Position numbers and translations under genes: made by a program. A DNA stretch of 64,000 nt from a virus. The DNA lies in IMG/VR virus record IMGVR_UViG_3300017763_000005, positions 33,607 through 97,606 of that record; one strand, given 5' to 3'. The stretch's first letter is position 1. Each line of letters starts with the position of its first letter. Under the pieces are notes generated by a model, which saw nothing but the letters and a program-made list of their open reading frames with translations, made no database searches and was not told where the DNA came from. This document shows, piece after piece, positions 8,117 to 16,311 of this stretch.

Positions 8117-8406
8117 CTTTTTAAATCCATTCTAAACGATTTGCCCTTTTGTTGTTTATCTTTAGTGACTTTAAACTTAGCAATTCTAGCTATTATATTA
8201 GTTAATTCTGTTTTGCCTTTTTTTAAATCTTTTTCTAAGACCTTTTTAACTTCCTTCCATATAGAATCTAGTATATCACTATCACTAGCTACATATGGTG
8301 CTTCATCTAATTCATCTGCTTTAATACCGTCGCCATCTGTATCAATTTCTTTTTCGGCGTCAGTATAAGACTTAAATTTTTGTCTAGCTTGTTTAAAGGT
8401 TTTCAT
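8113..8406 (-). CDS. Small charged protein, candidate internal virion protein
   Basis: 97 residues starting MKTFKQARQKFKSYTDAEK, similar in style to the neighbouring leaders. An acidic EF-hand-like stretch (EIDTDGDGIKADELDE, D-x-D-x-D-G) could bind calcium. The remainder is basic helix (IWKEVKKVLEKDLKKGKTEL). Shares one base with the upstream gene's stop region. No family recognised. Confidence 0.55.
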   Translation of the reverse strand: MKTFKQARQKFKSYTDAEKEIDTDGDGIKADELDEAPYVASDSDILDSIWKEVKKVLEKDLKKGKTELTNIIARIAKFKVTKDKQQKGKSFRMDLKR

Positions 8407-9182
8407 TAGTATTTTGATCCTGCGCTTAAGTCGACTTTCATTCTTCTACCTGGTCGTATGTTTCCAGATTTTCTTTTGATTGCTTCATCCATATCTACAT
8501 CGAAGTTGATATGTGTAATATCATAACCTTGACCTTTTTTCTTAGCAGTTAACCATCTACCATTAAGTGAATCCATTGCAACTTTGTTTAAATCAGTCTT
8601 AGGAAACTTCTTACTCTTTGTAGACCCAGGGATAAAATATAAAACACCAAGATCATCGTATAACTCATCATCACCAAATGGCATAAGCTTTAAATATTTG
8701 TCTACTTCCTTTTCAGTAGTAGCAAAGTATGGCTTTGATACAAGGTCCATTAATTTTTGAAGTTTAGTTTTAGTATCTGGTATATCCCATGTACCTTCTT
8801 TAACTTTTTGCACTGATTCTGGTAAAGACATCATAAACTTACCGATATTTTTATTAGGACCTGATACACTAAGTTCAGTACCAGTTTTAGTTTTTTTACT
8901 TACAACTTTTACACCAGCCTTTTGAGCAAGCTTAACTGCAGTCTTATGACTATCGTCGTCCATATCTACTAATTTAACGGTCTCTTCGTTTACTGATTCG
9001 TTTGCTTGTCTTAAAGCATCTTTAACCATAGGATCATTTGCTAATCCTTTTTTCATTGCTTCTATTTTTTTATGAGCTCCAGTCATATTACCACCCATAT
9101 CAATTGCAATCTTTACAGCAGCTGCAACAAGAGATGAAGGGAATTTACTTCTGTATTTTTCTCTTAGTTCTTTAAATTTCAT
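8406..9182 (-). CDS. Unknown protein with internal-protein-like leader
   Basis: 258 residues. The leader MKFKELREKYRSKF has L-R-E. A helical segment (SLVAAAVKIAIDMGGNMTGAHKKIEAMKKGL, shown in parts: SLVAAAVKIAID and AHKKIEAMKKGL) is followed by a region with KLVDMDDDSHKTAVKLAQK, like the small DNA- or RNA-binding modules of phage virion proteins, then a compact C-terminal domain (FGDDELYDDLGVLYFIPG). Ends in a basic tail (RPGRRMKVDLSAGSKY). Four bases separate it from the nucleotidyltransferase-like gene upstream. No confident function. Confidence 0.55.
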   Translation of the reverse strand: MKFKELREKYRSKFPSSLVAAAVKIAIDMGGNMTGAHKKIEAMKKGLANDPMVKDALRQANESVNEETVKLVDMDDDSHKTAVKLAQKAGVKVVSKKTKTGTELSVSGPNKNIGKFMMSLPESVQKVKEGTWDIPDTKTKLQKLMDLVSKPYFATTEKEVDKYLKLMPFGDDELYDDLGVLYFIPGSTKSKKFPKTDLNKVAMDSLNGRWLTAKKKGQGYDITHINFDVDMDEAIKRKSGNIRPGRRMKVDLSAGSKY

Positions 9183-9185
9183 TTT

Positions 9186-10532
9186 TTATCCTCTTACTTT
9201 AGCGGCTAGATCTTTATCAGCTTTGCCCCATGTTCCTTTTGATTTTGTTACGAATGAATTGACTCTTGCCAATCCCCATTGAACAGCTGTTGTTCCAGGT
9301 CTATGACCTGTTTTCCATGCTGCTACTCCTCTATTGAATACTTGTCTTAATATACCTAAAGGCATACCAGATTTATCAGCTTTTTTCTTAAGTGCTGCAT
9401 CTGATTTACCTTCATGTACATTAAAGTCTTCAAATGTTAATTCACCAAACATTTGATGATATTTTTTTGTATGTGTAGATGGTTTTGTTTTTGCTGTTGC
9501 ATCACCTGGAGCTGGTTTTGTAGATTTCTTTTTAAAATGAGCATCTCTTTTTTGCTTTGTAGATTTAGAAAGACCTGCATGATATTTGGCTGGTTGTGAA
9601 CCTTTTTTGTGACCGATATCAGGATCTTCTCTATTCTCATCTTTCTTTTTCTTCTTTTCGCCAGGTGTTTCATTTTTAAGATAATTTGTATATGTTTTAG
9701 TACCTATTTCATTATATTCTAATAATTCTATAGCATCTAACCAGTATCTTTTCTTACCTAATATACCTTCTACTATTACATAATTAGTTCCACAAACTGA
9801 AATAGTACCTACTTCATTTGTTTCTTTAATTACAATTTCGTCTCCAACTTGGAATGAGTTACCTGCAACATATTCCTCTCTTGACTCAGATACAGTTGGT
9901 AATTCAACATGTTGTCTAAAAGTACTTTCTAATTTTAATCCCATACCTTTACGTACAGCATTAAAAAGATCTGTTGGATGAAACCTAGCTGGAACTCCTT
10001 TCGCAAATCCAGCTAGATCATTTTGTTGAGCGGCCATACGCATTTTTGAAGCAGACATACCAGTTGCACCTTCGGCATCTGGATCTCTTTCTCCTGCGCT
10101 TACTACATTTATTGCACCTTCGAAATTATAAAAACCGTGTTTAGCTTTTTCACCATTATATTTGTTTAATAATATATCAAACTCTCTTACTCTATCGCTA
10201 CCAGCGACAAGTGTTATTTTGGTAAAGCCTTGATCGTAAAGTTTTACTGCAATATCCAGTACTGTACGAACACCTTTATCGGCCATTATATTTCGTGCAT
10301 GTTTAGGAAACATTTTACGAAGGAATTTAATTTTATCTTTAAATTGAAGAGGATTCTTTTTAGCATCTACTGATTGTGATGCATAGATTCTATATGAACC
10401 ACCGCGTGATTGTTTTTTCAGTGCTTCAAATAATTTTTCATGACCAATCGTCGGAGGATTAAATCTCCCAAATACGAATGATACTTCTTTTGTGTTTTCA
10501 GTTAAATAATCACTGAATGATTTTATCGACAT
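9186..10532 (-). CDS. HIGH-superfamily nucleotidyltransferase (NMN adenylyltransferase-like) with DUF5824-like C-terminus
   Basis: 448 residues in two modules. After the leader MSIKSFSDYLTENTKE, residues ~17-190 form a cytidylyl/adenylyltransferase fold: FVFGRFNPPTIGHEKLFEAL holds the nucleotide-binding T-x-G-H variant of HxGH, and GMSASKMRMAA corresponds to the ISSTxxR-type motif. A basic linker (EKKKKKDENREDPDIG) leads to a C-terminal DUF5824-like module (GMPLGILRQVFNRGVAAW, TGHRPGTTAVQWGLARVNSF). Related enzymes make NAD or activate sugars or lipid heads. The L-T-E leader and neighbours suggest it is packaged in the head, which is inference. Confidence 0.7.
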   Translation of the reverse strand: MSIKSFSDYLTENTKEVSFVFGRFNPPTIGHEKLFEALKKQSRGGSYRIYASQSVDAKKNPLQFKDKIKFLRKMFPKHARNIMADKGVRTVLDIAVKLYDQGFTKITLVAGSDRVREFDILLNKYNGEKAKHGFYNFEGAINVVSAGERDPDAEGATGMSASKMRMAAQQNDLAGFAKGVPARFHPTDLFNAVRKGMGLKLESTFRQHVELPTVSESREEYVAGNSFQVGDEIVIKETNEVGTISVCGTNYVIVEGILGKKRYWLDAIELLEYNEIGTKTYTNYLKNETPGEKKKKKDENREDPDIGHKKGSQPAKYHAGLSKSTKQKRDAHFKKKSTKPAPGDATAKTKPSTHTKKYHQMFGELTFEDFNVHEGKSDAALKKKADKSGMPLGILRQVFNRGVAAWKTGHRPGTTAVQWGLARVNSFVTKSKGTWGKADKDLAAKVRG

Positions 10533-10551
10533 TTATATCCTCGGTTCCCAT

Positions 10552-11793
10552 TTAGCCTGGATTGTCCCAGCCTTTAATAATATCTTTGCTAAAGTTGTTG
10601 GTAGAAAATTCCATTCTATCAACTAGTTTAACTGCTCCACCTTCCATACGATCTATAGCAACAAAACCTTCTGGGTTGGTCACTTTAAATCCGGACGTTG
10701 TTTTAACAAACGTTCCAATTTTATTAAGTTTGTTTAGTTTATTTATAATAATTAATTTGCTGTCTACTAATAAATTTTGTAAATCAAACACATTTTGTAA
10801 GTTTTTTATATTTTTTTTATCAAAAAACTTTAATAATGCATCTCTTTGTTTTGCTTTATTATCTTTACCCTTTGTAGACGATAATTTATCGATTTGTTTT
10901 GCATATCTATCTTGAACAAACATTATTAAACCAGTAGCATGTTTTTTAGTATTAGTAATTCTTTGACCTTCTCTTACTTTTTTATTGTTATATACATTAA
11001 TAACAAGATTTAATTCTTTATTTGATTCTATTTCTTTTAATGTAGAAGCTGATATCTTTTTAAATATCTTACCAGCATCTGATAATTTCTTTGATACTTC
11101 TAAGCTATCTTGTTTAGTGAGTGTTGCAGTACCACTTAGGTCTTTTAAAGTAGCATCTTGCATCCATACATTTTTATTTGGTTTTAATTTAGAAACAATA
11201 TCTTTACCAAACTCTGCTTTCATAGTTTCAAATGTTGCTCCACTATATGATGTATGCCATACTATACCTACTTTAGCTGCTGCAATCTCTTTTGCTAAGG
11301 GCGTACCTGTAGGTACAGCATAAAGAATAGTATTAGGATGGAAAGTAATATGTTGGACTCCATCAATCTTCTCCTTTTTTAGATCACTTGAGTCAAACAT
11401 AAAGTCACCTTGTATTACATCTTTAATGCCAAGACTTTTTAGATTATCAAATGCAATCTTTAATTTTTTATTTAAATCACCTGATGTATCAGCATCTATA
11501 TCTGCATGATTCTTATATACTTTAGGATCAGCATTAAAGATACCTTTTTTTGCTACAAAGAATTGTCCATCTCGTGGATCTTCTCCAGCGAATAAGGCGG
11601 GGGCTCCGTCCCACTTGACAGTAACGTCCACAGGTGCTTTTGCGTTACCGCTCAACATATCCCTCAGTGATCTGAGCGCTAGGATTGCCTGGCGAGCCCC
11701 CTTAACTCCACCGTCAATGACAAGATCTTCAATATGTGTCATATGAGTATTCTTGCCTGCGGCCTCTGTTAAGTAATTTGTTAAACTTATCAT
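10552..11793 (-). CDS. Nucleotidyltransferase/ligase-fold-like protein, candidate internal virion protein
   Basis: 413 residues. The leader MISLTNYLTEAAGKN carries L-T-E, a T4 prohead-protease-type site. DVTVKWDGAPALFAG resembles motif I (K-x-D-G) of the covalent nucleotidyltransferase superfamily (DNA and RNA ligases, capping enzymes), QGDFMF is placed like motif III, and IVWHTSYSG may be motif IV; the expected late motif V (K-x-K) is not obvious. Four-base overlap with the upstream gene. I recall it as a conserved hypothetical (DUF6267-like) of T4-like marine phages. Ligase activity is a hypothesis. Confidence 0.55.
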   Translation of the reverse strand: MISLTNYLTEAAGKNTHMTHIEDLVIDGGVKGARQAILALRSLRDMLSGNAKAPVDVTVKWDGAPALFAGEDPRDGQFFVAKKGIFNADPKVYKNHADIDADTSGDLNKKLKIAFDNLKSLGIKDVIQGDFMFDSSDLKKEKIDGVQHITFHPNTILYAVPTGTPLAKEIAAAKVGIVWHTSYSGATFETMKAEFGKDIVSKLKPNKNVWMQDATLKDLSGTATLTKQDSLEVSKKLSDAGKIFKKISASTLKEIESNKELNLVINVYNNKKVREGQRITNTKKHATGLIMFVQDRYAKQIDKLSSTKGKDNKAKQRDALLKFFDKKNIKNLQNVFDLQNLLVDSKLIIINKLNKLNKIGTFVKTTSGFKVTNPEGFVAIDRMEGGAVKLVDRMEFSTNNFSKDIIKGWDNPG

Positions 11794-13172
11794 GTATAAA
11801 CCTTTACGTACGAGCTGGAATCTTCTGCTTTTGATCCAGCATAATTTACAATTTTAGTTATCCATCTGTTTGCTCTTTTACCTGTATTAATATCCAAGTA
11901 ATAACAAACATATAAACAACCAAGTTTAGATGAAATCCAATTAGTATCTTTTGCTAATAGTAGTTCTTGGAATTGTTCAAATGTTTCATTCTTATAAAAG
12001 TTGTTATACATCTTCCAAAATATTGCAATTCCTTTTTTATCTTTCTTTGTAGCTATTTTCTTCGCTATATTATATATTCCAGCTTTATGATTTGGTAATT
12101 TCTTATTAAATACAACTTTTGTTGCATCTTGTAAAACTCCCCAACTTGCTCCACCACCTCTTGCAGTTTTTAATATAATTTCTGCTTTTACGTTACCGCC
12201 AGGTGAGTTATCTTTTAAAGCCATTTTACCATCATCAAATACTAATGTTGCACCTTTGTTAGACCAGAAGTCTCCTCGTACAGCTCCTTGTAATAAGATC
12301 TGCATTAACTTATGATCGTCAGTATCAGGTGGTAGTTTAACATTGTATTCAGTTAGTTTAGCTTTTTTCTTAACAAGTTTAAGAGATATACCAACTAAAG
12401 TTCGATTTGCAAAGTGTTCTAATATAGATTCATTTAATGATTTAACGCTGTCTGATTTAAGATTTTTTATGTTAAAGCTTTTATCAACAGCCCATATATC
12501 GCCAGGATTCCATTTGTCATCTTTTAACGCTTTCATATCTGTATTTTTATATGCTACATTTTTAAGTGCATATATGCTATTCATGACTTTGTCATTTCTG
12601 TGAAAGGTGTGACCTTTATGGATATATTTGTTTTTAATTAATTCATATGCAGAGAGATGAGATGATGTAAACCAATCTCCTTCTACGCCTAATACTTCAT
12701 CTAATGATGCATCAACAAATACTTTTTTGTATGCTGCTTTAAGTATATCATGCGTAAAGAAATCTTCATCATGCATTCCATGATCTAACATCGCTTGGCA
12801 CATAACACATTGATGTGATTCTGTAATCTTTGTGTTAAGTGAACCTCCACCAGATCCTCCGCCACCACCAAATACTGATGACTTAGATAAATCTGATGTG
12901 GTATAACTGTTTCCATCTATTCCCATAAATGGTATAGCAGCTTTCTTATCTGAATTACTCTTTTTAAAGTCTTTTAAAAGTTTAAGTAGCTCAGGATTTT
13001 TTTCTATTACTACTGATCCGCCTTTAGCTAATTCAATTGGTTTATTTTGTCCAATCAGTCTTATAAGAATATCAACTCTCGCTTCTCCAGTAATACTGTT
13101 AGGTTTATCTAACTGAGCTGGAGTCATTTTTACTGCTTCTTTAAGTGTTTTAAAGTCTTTAAAATTTTTCAT
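11790..13172 (-). CDS. Large conserved hypothetical protein, candidate internal virion protein
   Basis: 460 residues; leader MKNFKDFKTLKEAVKM with L-K-E. A glycine linker (FGGGGGSGGGS, about residues 100-110) separates a short N-terminal region from a globular part that starts with SHQCVMCQAMLDHGMHDEDF, where Cys and His residues might bind metal. WNPGDIWAVD and ANRTLVGISLKLVKKK are conserved-looking segments that I associate with uncharacterised T4-like phage proteins. First gene after a combined consensus promoter and TATAAATA late element, so it heads the long unit down to 3.3 kb. Confidence 0.6.
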   Translation of the reverse strand: MKNFKDFKTLKEAVKMTPAQLDKPNSITGEARVDILIRLIGQNKPIELAKGGSVVIEKNPELLKLLKDFKKSNSDKKAAIPFMGIDGNSYTTSDLSKSSVFGGGGGSGGGSLNTKITESHQCVMCQAMLDHGMHDEDFFTHDILKAAYKKVFVDASLDEVLGVEGDWFTSSHLSAYELIKNKYIHKGHTFHRNDKVMNSIYALKNVAYKNTDMKALKDDKWNPGDIWAVDKSFNIKNLKSDSVKSLNESILEHFANRTLVGISLKLVKKKAKLTEYNVKLPPDTDDHKLMQILLQGAVRGDFWSNKGATLVFDDGKMALKDNSPGGNVKAEIILKTARGGGASWGVLQDATKVVFNKKLPNHKAGIYNIAKKIATKKDKKGIAIFWKMYNNFYKNETFEQFQELLLAKDTNWISSKLGCLYVCYYLDINTGKRANRWITKIVNYAGSKAEDSSSYVKVYT

Positions 13173-13178
13173 AGAGTT

Positions 13179-13207
13179 ATTATACCTTACTTTTTAGTAA
13201 ATGTAAA
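13179..13207 (-). promoter_or_regulatory. Sigma70-type promoter for the 13.2-3.3 kb unit
   Basis: TTTACA (13207-13202), 17-base spacer, TATAAT (13184-13179) on the minus strand. The only copy of the series lacking TG ahead of the -10 (AGG instead). The ATG at 13172 follows within 7 bases of the -10, implying a very short or absent leader from this promoter. Confidence 0.75.
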
Positions 13208-13211
13208 TATC

Positions 13212-13219
13212 TATTTATA
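13212..13219 (-). promoter_or_regulatory. T4-type late promoter element TATAAATA
   Basis: TATAAATA on the minus strand, 39 bases upstream of the ATG at 13172 and just upstream of the sigma70-type promoter. Fits late expression of the candidate internal-protein genes through gp55. Intergenic, so not constrained by coding. Confidence 0.6.
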
Positions 13220-13224
13220 ACTTT

Positions 13225-13404
13225 TTAAACTTTATCTTTTGTGTAGAAAAGATTGGGCGAAATTTCTCCGCCCCTGTCTACATTGATGATCTTTTTTTCA
13301 TGAAGTTTTCGAATGGTTCTTTCAGCACCTTCACGTATGCCAATTTGAAATGCTTGATAACCAGCACCGAGTATGCAAATAAATGTAATTGCGTATACTT
13401 CCAC
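13225..13404 (-). CDS. Small single-pass membrane protein
   Basis: 59 residues from a GTG start at 13404 that shares a G with the stop of the preceding gene (TAGTG), strong evidence for translational coupling. Residues 2-18 are hydrophobic (EVYAITFICILGAGYQAF), followed by a charged cytoplasmic-type tail (REGAERTIRKLHEKKI) and a short end (FYTKDKV). Similar N-terminally anchored small proteins are common in T4-like marine phages. Function unknown. Confidence 0.6.
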   Translation of the reverse strand: MEVYAITFICILGAGYQAFQIGIREGAERTIRKLHEKKIINVDRGGEISPNLFYTKDKV

Positions 13405-13568
13405 TATAGAAGCACTCTTTCTACATGTGTATCAAAACCTTTTTTTCGCATTTGCTCTTCAAATATAATTGCATCTTTAAGCTGATCAAAAATATAATCA
13501 GCTTTGACTTCTTTGTCTTCAGTAGCAATTACTTTAAATGAAACATCATCTTTCGTATACATATACAT
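13404..13568 (-). CDS. Small soluble protein
   Basis: 54 residues, MYMYTKDDVSFKVIATEDKE at the start and a charged amphipathic helix (FDQLKDAIIFEEQMRKKG) at the end. The start lies within the 3' end of the 13546-13842 gene (23-base overlap) and the stop is coupled to the next gene by TAGTG. An in-frame second ATG at 13562 is also possible. No family recognised. Confidence 0.55.
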   Translation of the reverse strand: MYMYTKDDVSFKVIATEDKEVKADYIFDQLKDAIIFEEQMRKKGFDTHVERVLL

Positions 13569-13842
13569 CCATTCTCTCCGCAAATTTTAGTGGTAATGAT
13601 TGATCGTATCTTCTACGATATGAACCTTGAGCAACTGCATGTTTAACTCTTGGACCACGTCCTTGACATTTAACATAGAATTGTACGAGCTTTTGCGGCC
13701 CGTAATTCATACTTGCTTGTGATGCACGTCTTCTTAAGATTGCATTTTGTTTCTTGACTAGATCTCTTAAATTTTGCAACTCTAGCATAGAGCTTGCGCA
13801 TTTAGGATCTGCAGTCATTACATAACTACTTGAATATCTCAT
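13546..13842 (-). CDS. Basic conserved hypothetical protein
   Basis: 98 residues with an N-terminal helical segment (SSMLELQNLRDLVKKQNAIL) and an Arg/Lys-rich C-terminal half (CQGRGPRVKHAVAQGSYRRR). No signal or membrane segment. Shares one base with the gene upstream. The basic half suggests nucleic-acid or ribosome contact, which is inference from charge only. Confidence 0.6.
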   Translation of the reverse strand: MRYSSSYVMTADPKCASSMLELQNLRDLVKKQNAILRRRASQASMNYGPQKLVQFYVKCQGRGPRVKHAVAQGSYRRRYDQSLPLKFAERMDVYVYER

Positions 13843-14048
13843 TAGTGTATTGGCCTCCCACCTAAAGTTTCTAAAAAGAATTGACCCTGAATATCATGGC
13901 CAGTTCTTGCAAATACTGAATCACACAGTTTATTCCATGATTCATTAATAGTTTCTGGATTTTTGTCTTTAGCAAAACTTTGTTCTACTAAATCTAATTC
14001 GATATCTAGTGGGATATCAGTTGCGATGTGGGTTAGTGATAATATCAT
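13842..14048 (-). CDS. Small acidic hypothetical protein
   Basis: 68 residues (IPLDIELDLVEQSFAKDK, INESWNKLCDSVFARTG). Helical, acidic, no membrane segment. Four-base overlap with 14045-14260 and a one-base junction with the next gene place it in the unit driven by the promoter at 14288-14316. Not recognised. Confidence 0.6.
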   Translation of the reverse strand: MILSLTHIATDIPLDIELDLVEQSFAKDKNPETINESWNKLCDSVFARTGHDIQGQFFLETLGGRPIH

Positions 14049-14260
14049 TGTGGTCCCTCCGGCAAAGCCTCGAATCTTTGGTTAACGAGTCTTTCAATAA
14101 CTACGTTTCTATCAGTCATAGCAACTCTCATGTCGAATGACTCGCATAATCCTGGTCTAGCTACACCGCCATCCAGTTCTCTCAGAATACAACCTGTGTT
14201 CATTTCTGAGACCTCGTCGAATAATCTTTCGAGGGTTTGTTCATTTTGTAAATTTGACAT
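14045..14260 (-). CDS. Small hypothetical protein, first gene of an early-type unit
   Basis: 71 residues (MSNLQNEQTLERLFDEVSEM), acidic, with two cysteines (TGCILREL, GLCESF). First gene behind a consensus promoter with an upstream repeat. Its ribosome site (AAGGAGA) is strong. Early promoters in T4-like phages commonly drive small host-takeover proteins, so that role is plausible but unproven. Confidence 0.6.
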   Translation of the reverse strand: MSNLQNEQTLERLFDEVSEMNTGCILRELDGGVARPGLCESFDMRVAMTDRNVVIERLVNQRFEALPEGPQ

Positions 14261-14287
14261 TTTATCTCCTTATCAATTTATAGTTAT

Positions 14288-14316
14288 ATTATACCATAGT
14301 TGGGAGCAGTTGTAAA
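14288..14316 (-). promoter_or_regulatory. Sigma70-type promoter
   Basis: TTTACA (14316-14311), 17-base spacer, TATAAT (14293-14288) with TATGG extension on the minus strand. Drives the small genes from 14260 leftward. Immediately preceded by the repeated AT-rich element at 14317-14365. Confidence 0.85.
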
Positions 14317-14365
14317 CGTTTTTTGTGAAAATAATTGAAAATAGTTGACAGAAAAGTGTTGTTCT
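14317..14365. repeat. Repeated promoter-upstream element, copy 1
   Basis: Plus-strand text includes AATAATTGAAAATAG followed by TTGACAGAAAAGTGTTGTTC. The same block occurs at 35918-35965 and 38232-38280, each time directly upstream of the -35 of a minus-strand promoter. May act as an UP element or protein-binding site; see findings. Confidence 0.75.
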
Positions 14366-14366
14366 C

Positions 14367-14390
14367 AAAAAGGGGAGTATGAAACTCCCC
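14367..14390 (-). terminator. Intrinsic terminator after the 60-residue membrane protein gene
   Basis: On the minus strand a 7-bp stem GGGGAGT/ACTCCCC with a 5-base loop followed by TTTTT. Closes the gp41 unit before the next promoter. Confidence 0.85.
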
Positions 14391-14415
14391 CACGAATTGT
14401 CATAATTAAAGGTTA

Positions 14416-14598
14416 TTATACTTCTTTTGCAATAAAAGTGTAAACACCGTAAGCAAGGGCTACCCAAGCTAGAAGGTCAACTAAGCCACCTAAGAGTAGG
14501 TAGGATAATGATAGTCCGATGATCATACCACCGTCCCAAGATGTTCTTTCTGCCCATCTATCCATTAACCATGCTTTTGCGTTATTTAACATATTCAT
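14416..14598 (-). CDS. Small two-helix membrane protein
   Basis: 60 residues: a short amphipathic start (KAWLMDRWAERTSWDGG) then about 35 hydrophobic residues that can form two closely spaced membrane helices (MIIGLSLSYLLLGGLV, LLAWVALAYGVYTFI). Similar DRxSERTSWDG-type proteins are frequent in marine phages, function unknown; a holin-like role is conceivable from size and topology only. Good ribosome site, and a terminator directly downstream. Confidence 0.65.
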   Translation of the reverse strand: MNMLNNAKAWLMDRWAERTSWDGGMIIGLSLSYLLLGGLVDLLAWVALAYGVYTFIAKEV

Positions 14599-14609
14599 AT
14601 ATTTCTCCT

Positions 14610-15995
14610 TTATACTTTAAAGTCCGCAAACGAGTCATTACTTTCCCGTTCACCAAACTTGTTTATCGGCTTATCTGGTATCATGTCAGACATAATATCT
14701 GATTGAGCCGACTCCTCTACATCATATAGCTTCATGCGGGAACGATCTACACCAACCACAAATCTCTTGTATTTGGTCGGATCGTTATAACGATTCTTCA
14801 ATTGCTTTACCATTATCTGGCCAAGTTCCTCAAGTTCCTCTGTTGATATAAGAGCAAACATAAGATCTGCCGTTGCAGGTAAACCAAATGATTCAGATGT
14901 ATCCTCTAGACCGACGTCAGTATTACTGTAGCCAGACCTTGTAGTCTGAGTAGCCGATACTATAGGTACATTGAATTCCACAGCCAGTCCGCGAAGTTCT
15001 TCCGCGATGGCTTTAATATAGGTATAACTATTTATACTTCCGCCCATGCCACGCATGCGACTTGAGGCACAAATATTTAAATAGTCAATATAGATCATAT
15101 CAGGACTAAAGTTCTTTTTGAGTCGCAACTCATTAAGTAAAGCCCTGAAATGACCAGTGTGAGCTGAGCCAGTAGGATATTCCTTAACAATAAGTTTACC
15201 CGTAGCAGCTTTCGCTATCTTTCCAATCTTATCATCGAATACATTTTTAGGTAATGACCCAAGTGATTCAATTGGCAAATTCATTAAGTTAGCATCGATT
15301 CTTTCAGCGATACGTTCTTCTGCCATTTCCATTGTAATGTACAATACATTCTTACCTAAGTTAAGAGCACTTGCTGCACAATGACACATGAATAATGACT
15401 TACCTACGCCAGTTCCGGCTAAGGCAATATTGAGAGTCTTATTAGGAAGACCTCCCTTAGTTATTTTATTGAAATAATCTAGATCAAATGGAATTCGATC
15501 TTCTTTTCTATTGTAAAAATCAAATCTTTCTTCTGAGTTATCGATATAATCATGGCCAATTGCTTCATCAAATGAAACACCAAGAGCTTCTGAAAGTATT
15601 TCAGGTATAGCACCTTCACTTCGTTCTTTATCTTTACCATCAATGATTTGTATAGAATCCATGATAGCATTATAGACAGCTCTTTCCTTACACCACTTTT
15701 CTGATTCATCAAGTAGATACTCAGTATCGATATCAGATTTATCAGCTATTTCGTTTACCAACCTTGATGCATTATTTAATACATCTTCAGGAGCATTGAT
15801 CTTTTTAAGCTCAAGCTCTAATATTTTCGATGTTGGTAATTTGTTGTGTTGACCTACAAAGTTTACAATGAGATCGAATACCGTTTTATGAGTACCTTCG
15901 AAATATTCTTTCTTAAGATATGGTACTACACGTCTACAGAACTCTTCATTATTGAGAAGATGATTCAGTATGTGTGTCGGTAGTTGATTCGTCAT
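14610..15995 (-). CDS. 41: Replicative DNA helicase gp41 (DnaB family)
   Basis: Hexameric 5'-3' helicase that unwinds the replication fork and works with the primase. 461 residues from the ATG at 15995, chosen over a TTG two codons earlier because AGGA lies 7 bases upstream. Walker A is in ALAGTGVGKSLFM, Walker B in DMIYIDYLNIC, and the RecA-type C-terminal core continues through VSATQTTRSG to the basic VGVDRSRMKLYD segment. The short acidic tail ends SFADFKV, reminiscent of clamp-binding tails. It overlaps the gene upstream by 47 bases. Confidence 0.95.
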   Translation of the reverse strand: MTNQLPTHILNHLLNNEEFCRRVVPYLKKEYFEGTHKTVFDLIVNFVGQHNKLPTSKILELELKKINAPEDVLNNASRLVNEIADKSDIDTEYLLDESEKWCKERAVYNAIMDSIQIIDGKDKERSEGAIPEILSEALGVSFDEAIGHDYIDNSEERFDFYNRKEDRIPFDLDYFNKITKGGLPNKTLNIALAGTGVGKSLFMCHCAASALNLGKNVLYITMEMAEERIAERIDANLMNLPIESLGSLPKNVFDDKIGKIAKAATGKLIVKEYPTGSAHTGHFRALLNELRLKKNFSPDMIYIDYLNICASSRMRGMGGSINSYTYIKAIAEELRGLAVEFNVPIVSATQTTRSGYSNTDVGLEDTSESFGLPATADLMFALISTEELEELGQIMVKQLKNRYNDPTKYKRFVVGVDRSRMKLYDVEESAQSDIMSDMIPDKPINKFGERESNDSFADFKV

Positions 15996-16311
15996 GTCCA
16001 ATTCCTATTGTTGATTGATTAGTTTCGTTAGCATAATCTAACGAATCTGTTATTATATATTGTAGTACAGCTCCAAGATAGTTTTTAAATGTCTCATCTT
16101 TATCAAGTTCATCTACACTAAACTCGCCTGGATCTTGTACTGTATAGTTAAATGTAAGTGTAGCCATGTCCAGTGCTGGATCTTCTTTGATACCAACCTG
16201 TCCATAAACTACGATTACATCTTTCCATGTACCTGTTTTAAGAAGTACTCCACTTAAAGGGCTATTCTCATTTTCTACAATTGAGTAGTCTTTTTCAGAT
16301 ACATTATACAT
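15949..16311 (-). CDS. Conserved hypothetical protein between uvsX and gp41
   Basis: 120 residues, acidic, beta-rich in the first two thirds (VIVVYGQVGIKEDPALDMAT, TLTFNYTVQDPGEF), with a Ser/Thr/His-rich tail (STTDTHTESSSQ). It shares one base with the end of uvsX and overlaps gp41. Genes of this type sit between uvsX and 41 in T4-like marine phages, suggesting a recombination or replication accessory role. No domain recognised. Confidence 0.65.
   Translation of the reverse strand: MYNVSEKDYSIVENENSPLSGVLLKTGTWKDVIVVYGQVGIKEDPALDMATLTFNYTVQDPGEFSVDELDKDETFKNYLGAVLQYIITDSLDYANETNQSTIGIGHDESTTDTHTESSSQ

Noticed and set aside
14347-14352. TTGACA in the repeat element as a plus-strand -35
   Set aside because: No acceptable -10 lies 16-18 bases downstream in any of the three copies; the conserved neighbour is the minus-strand promoter instead.
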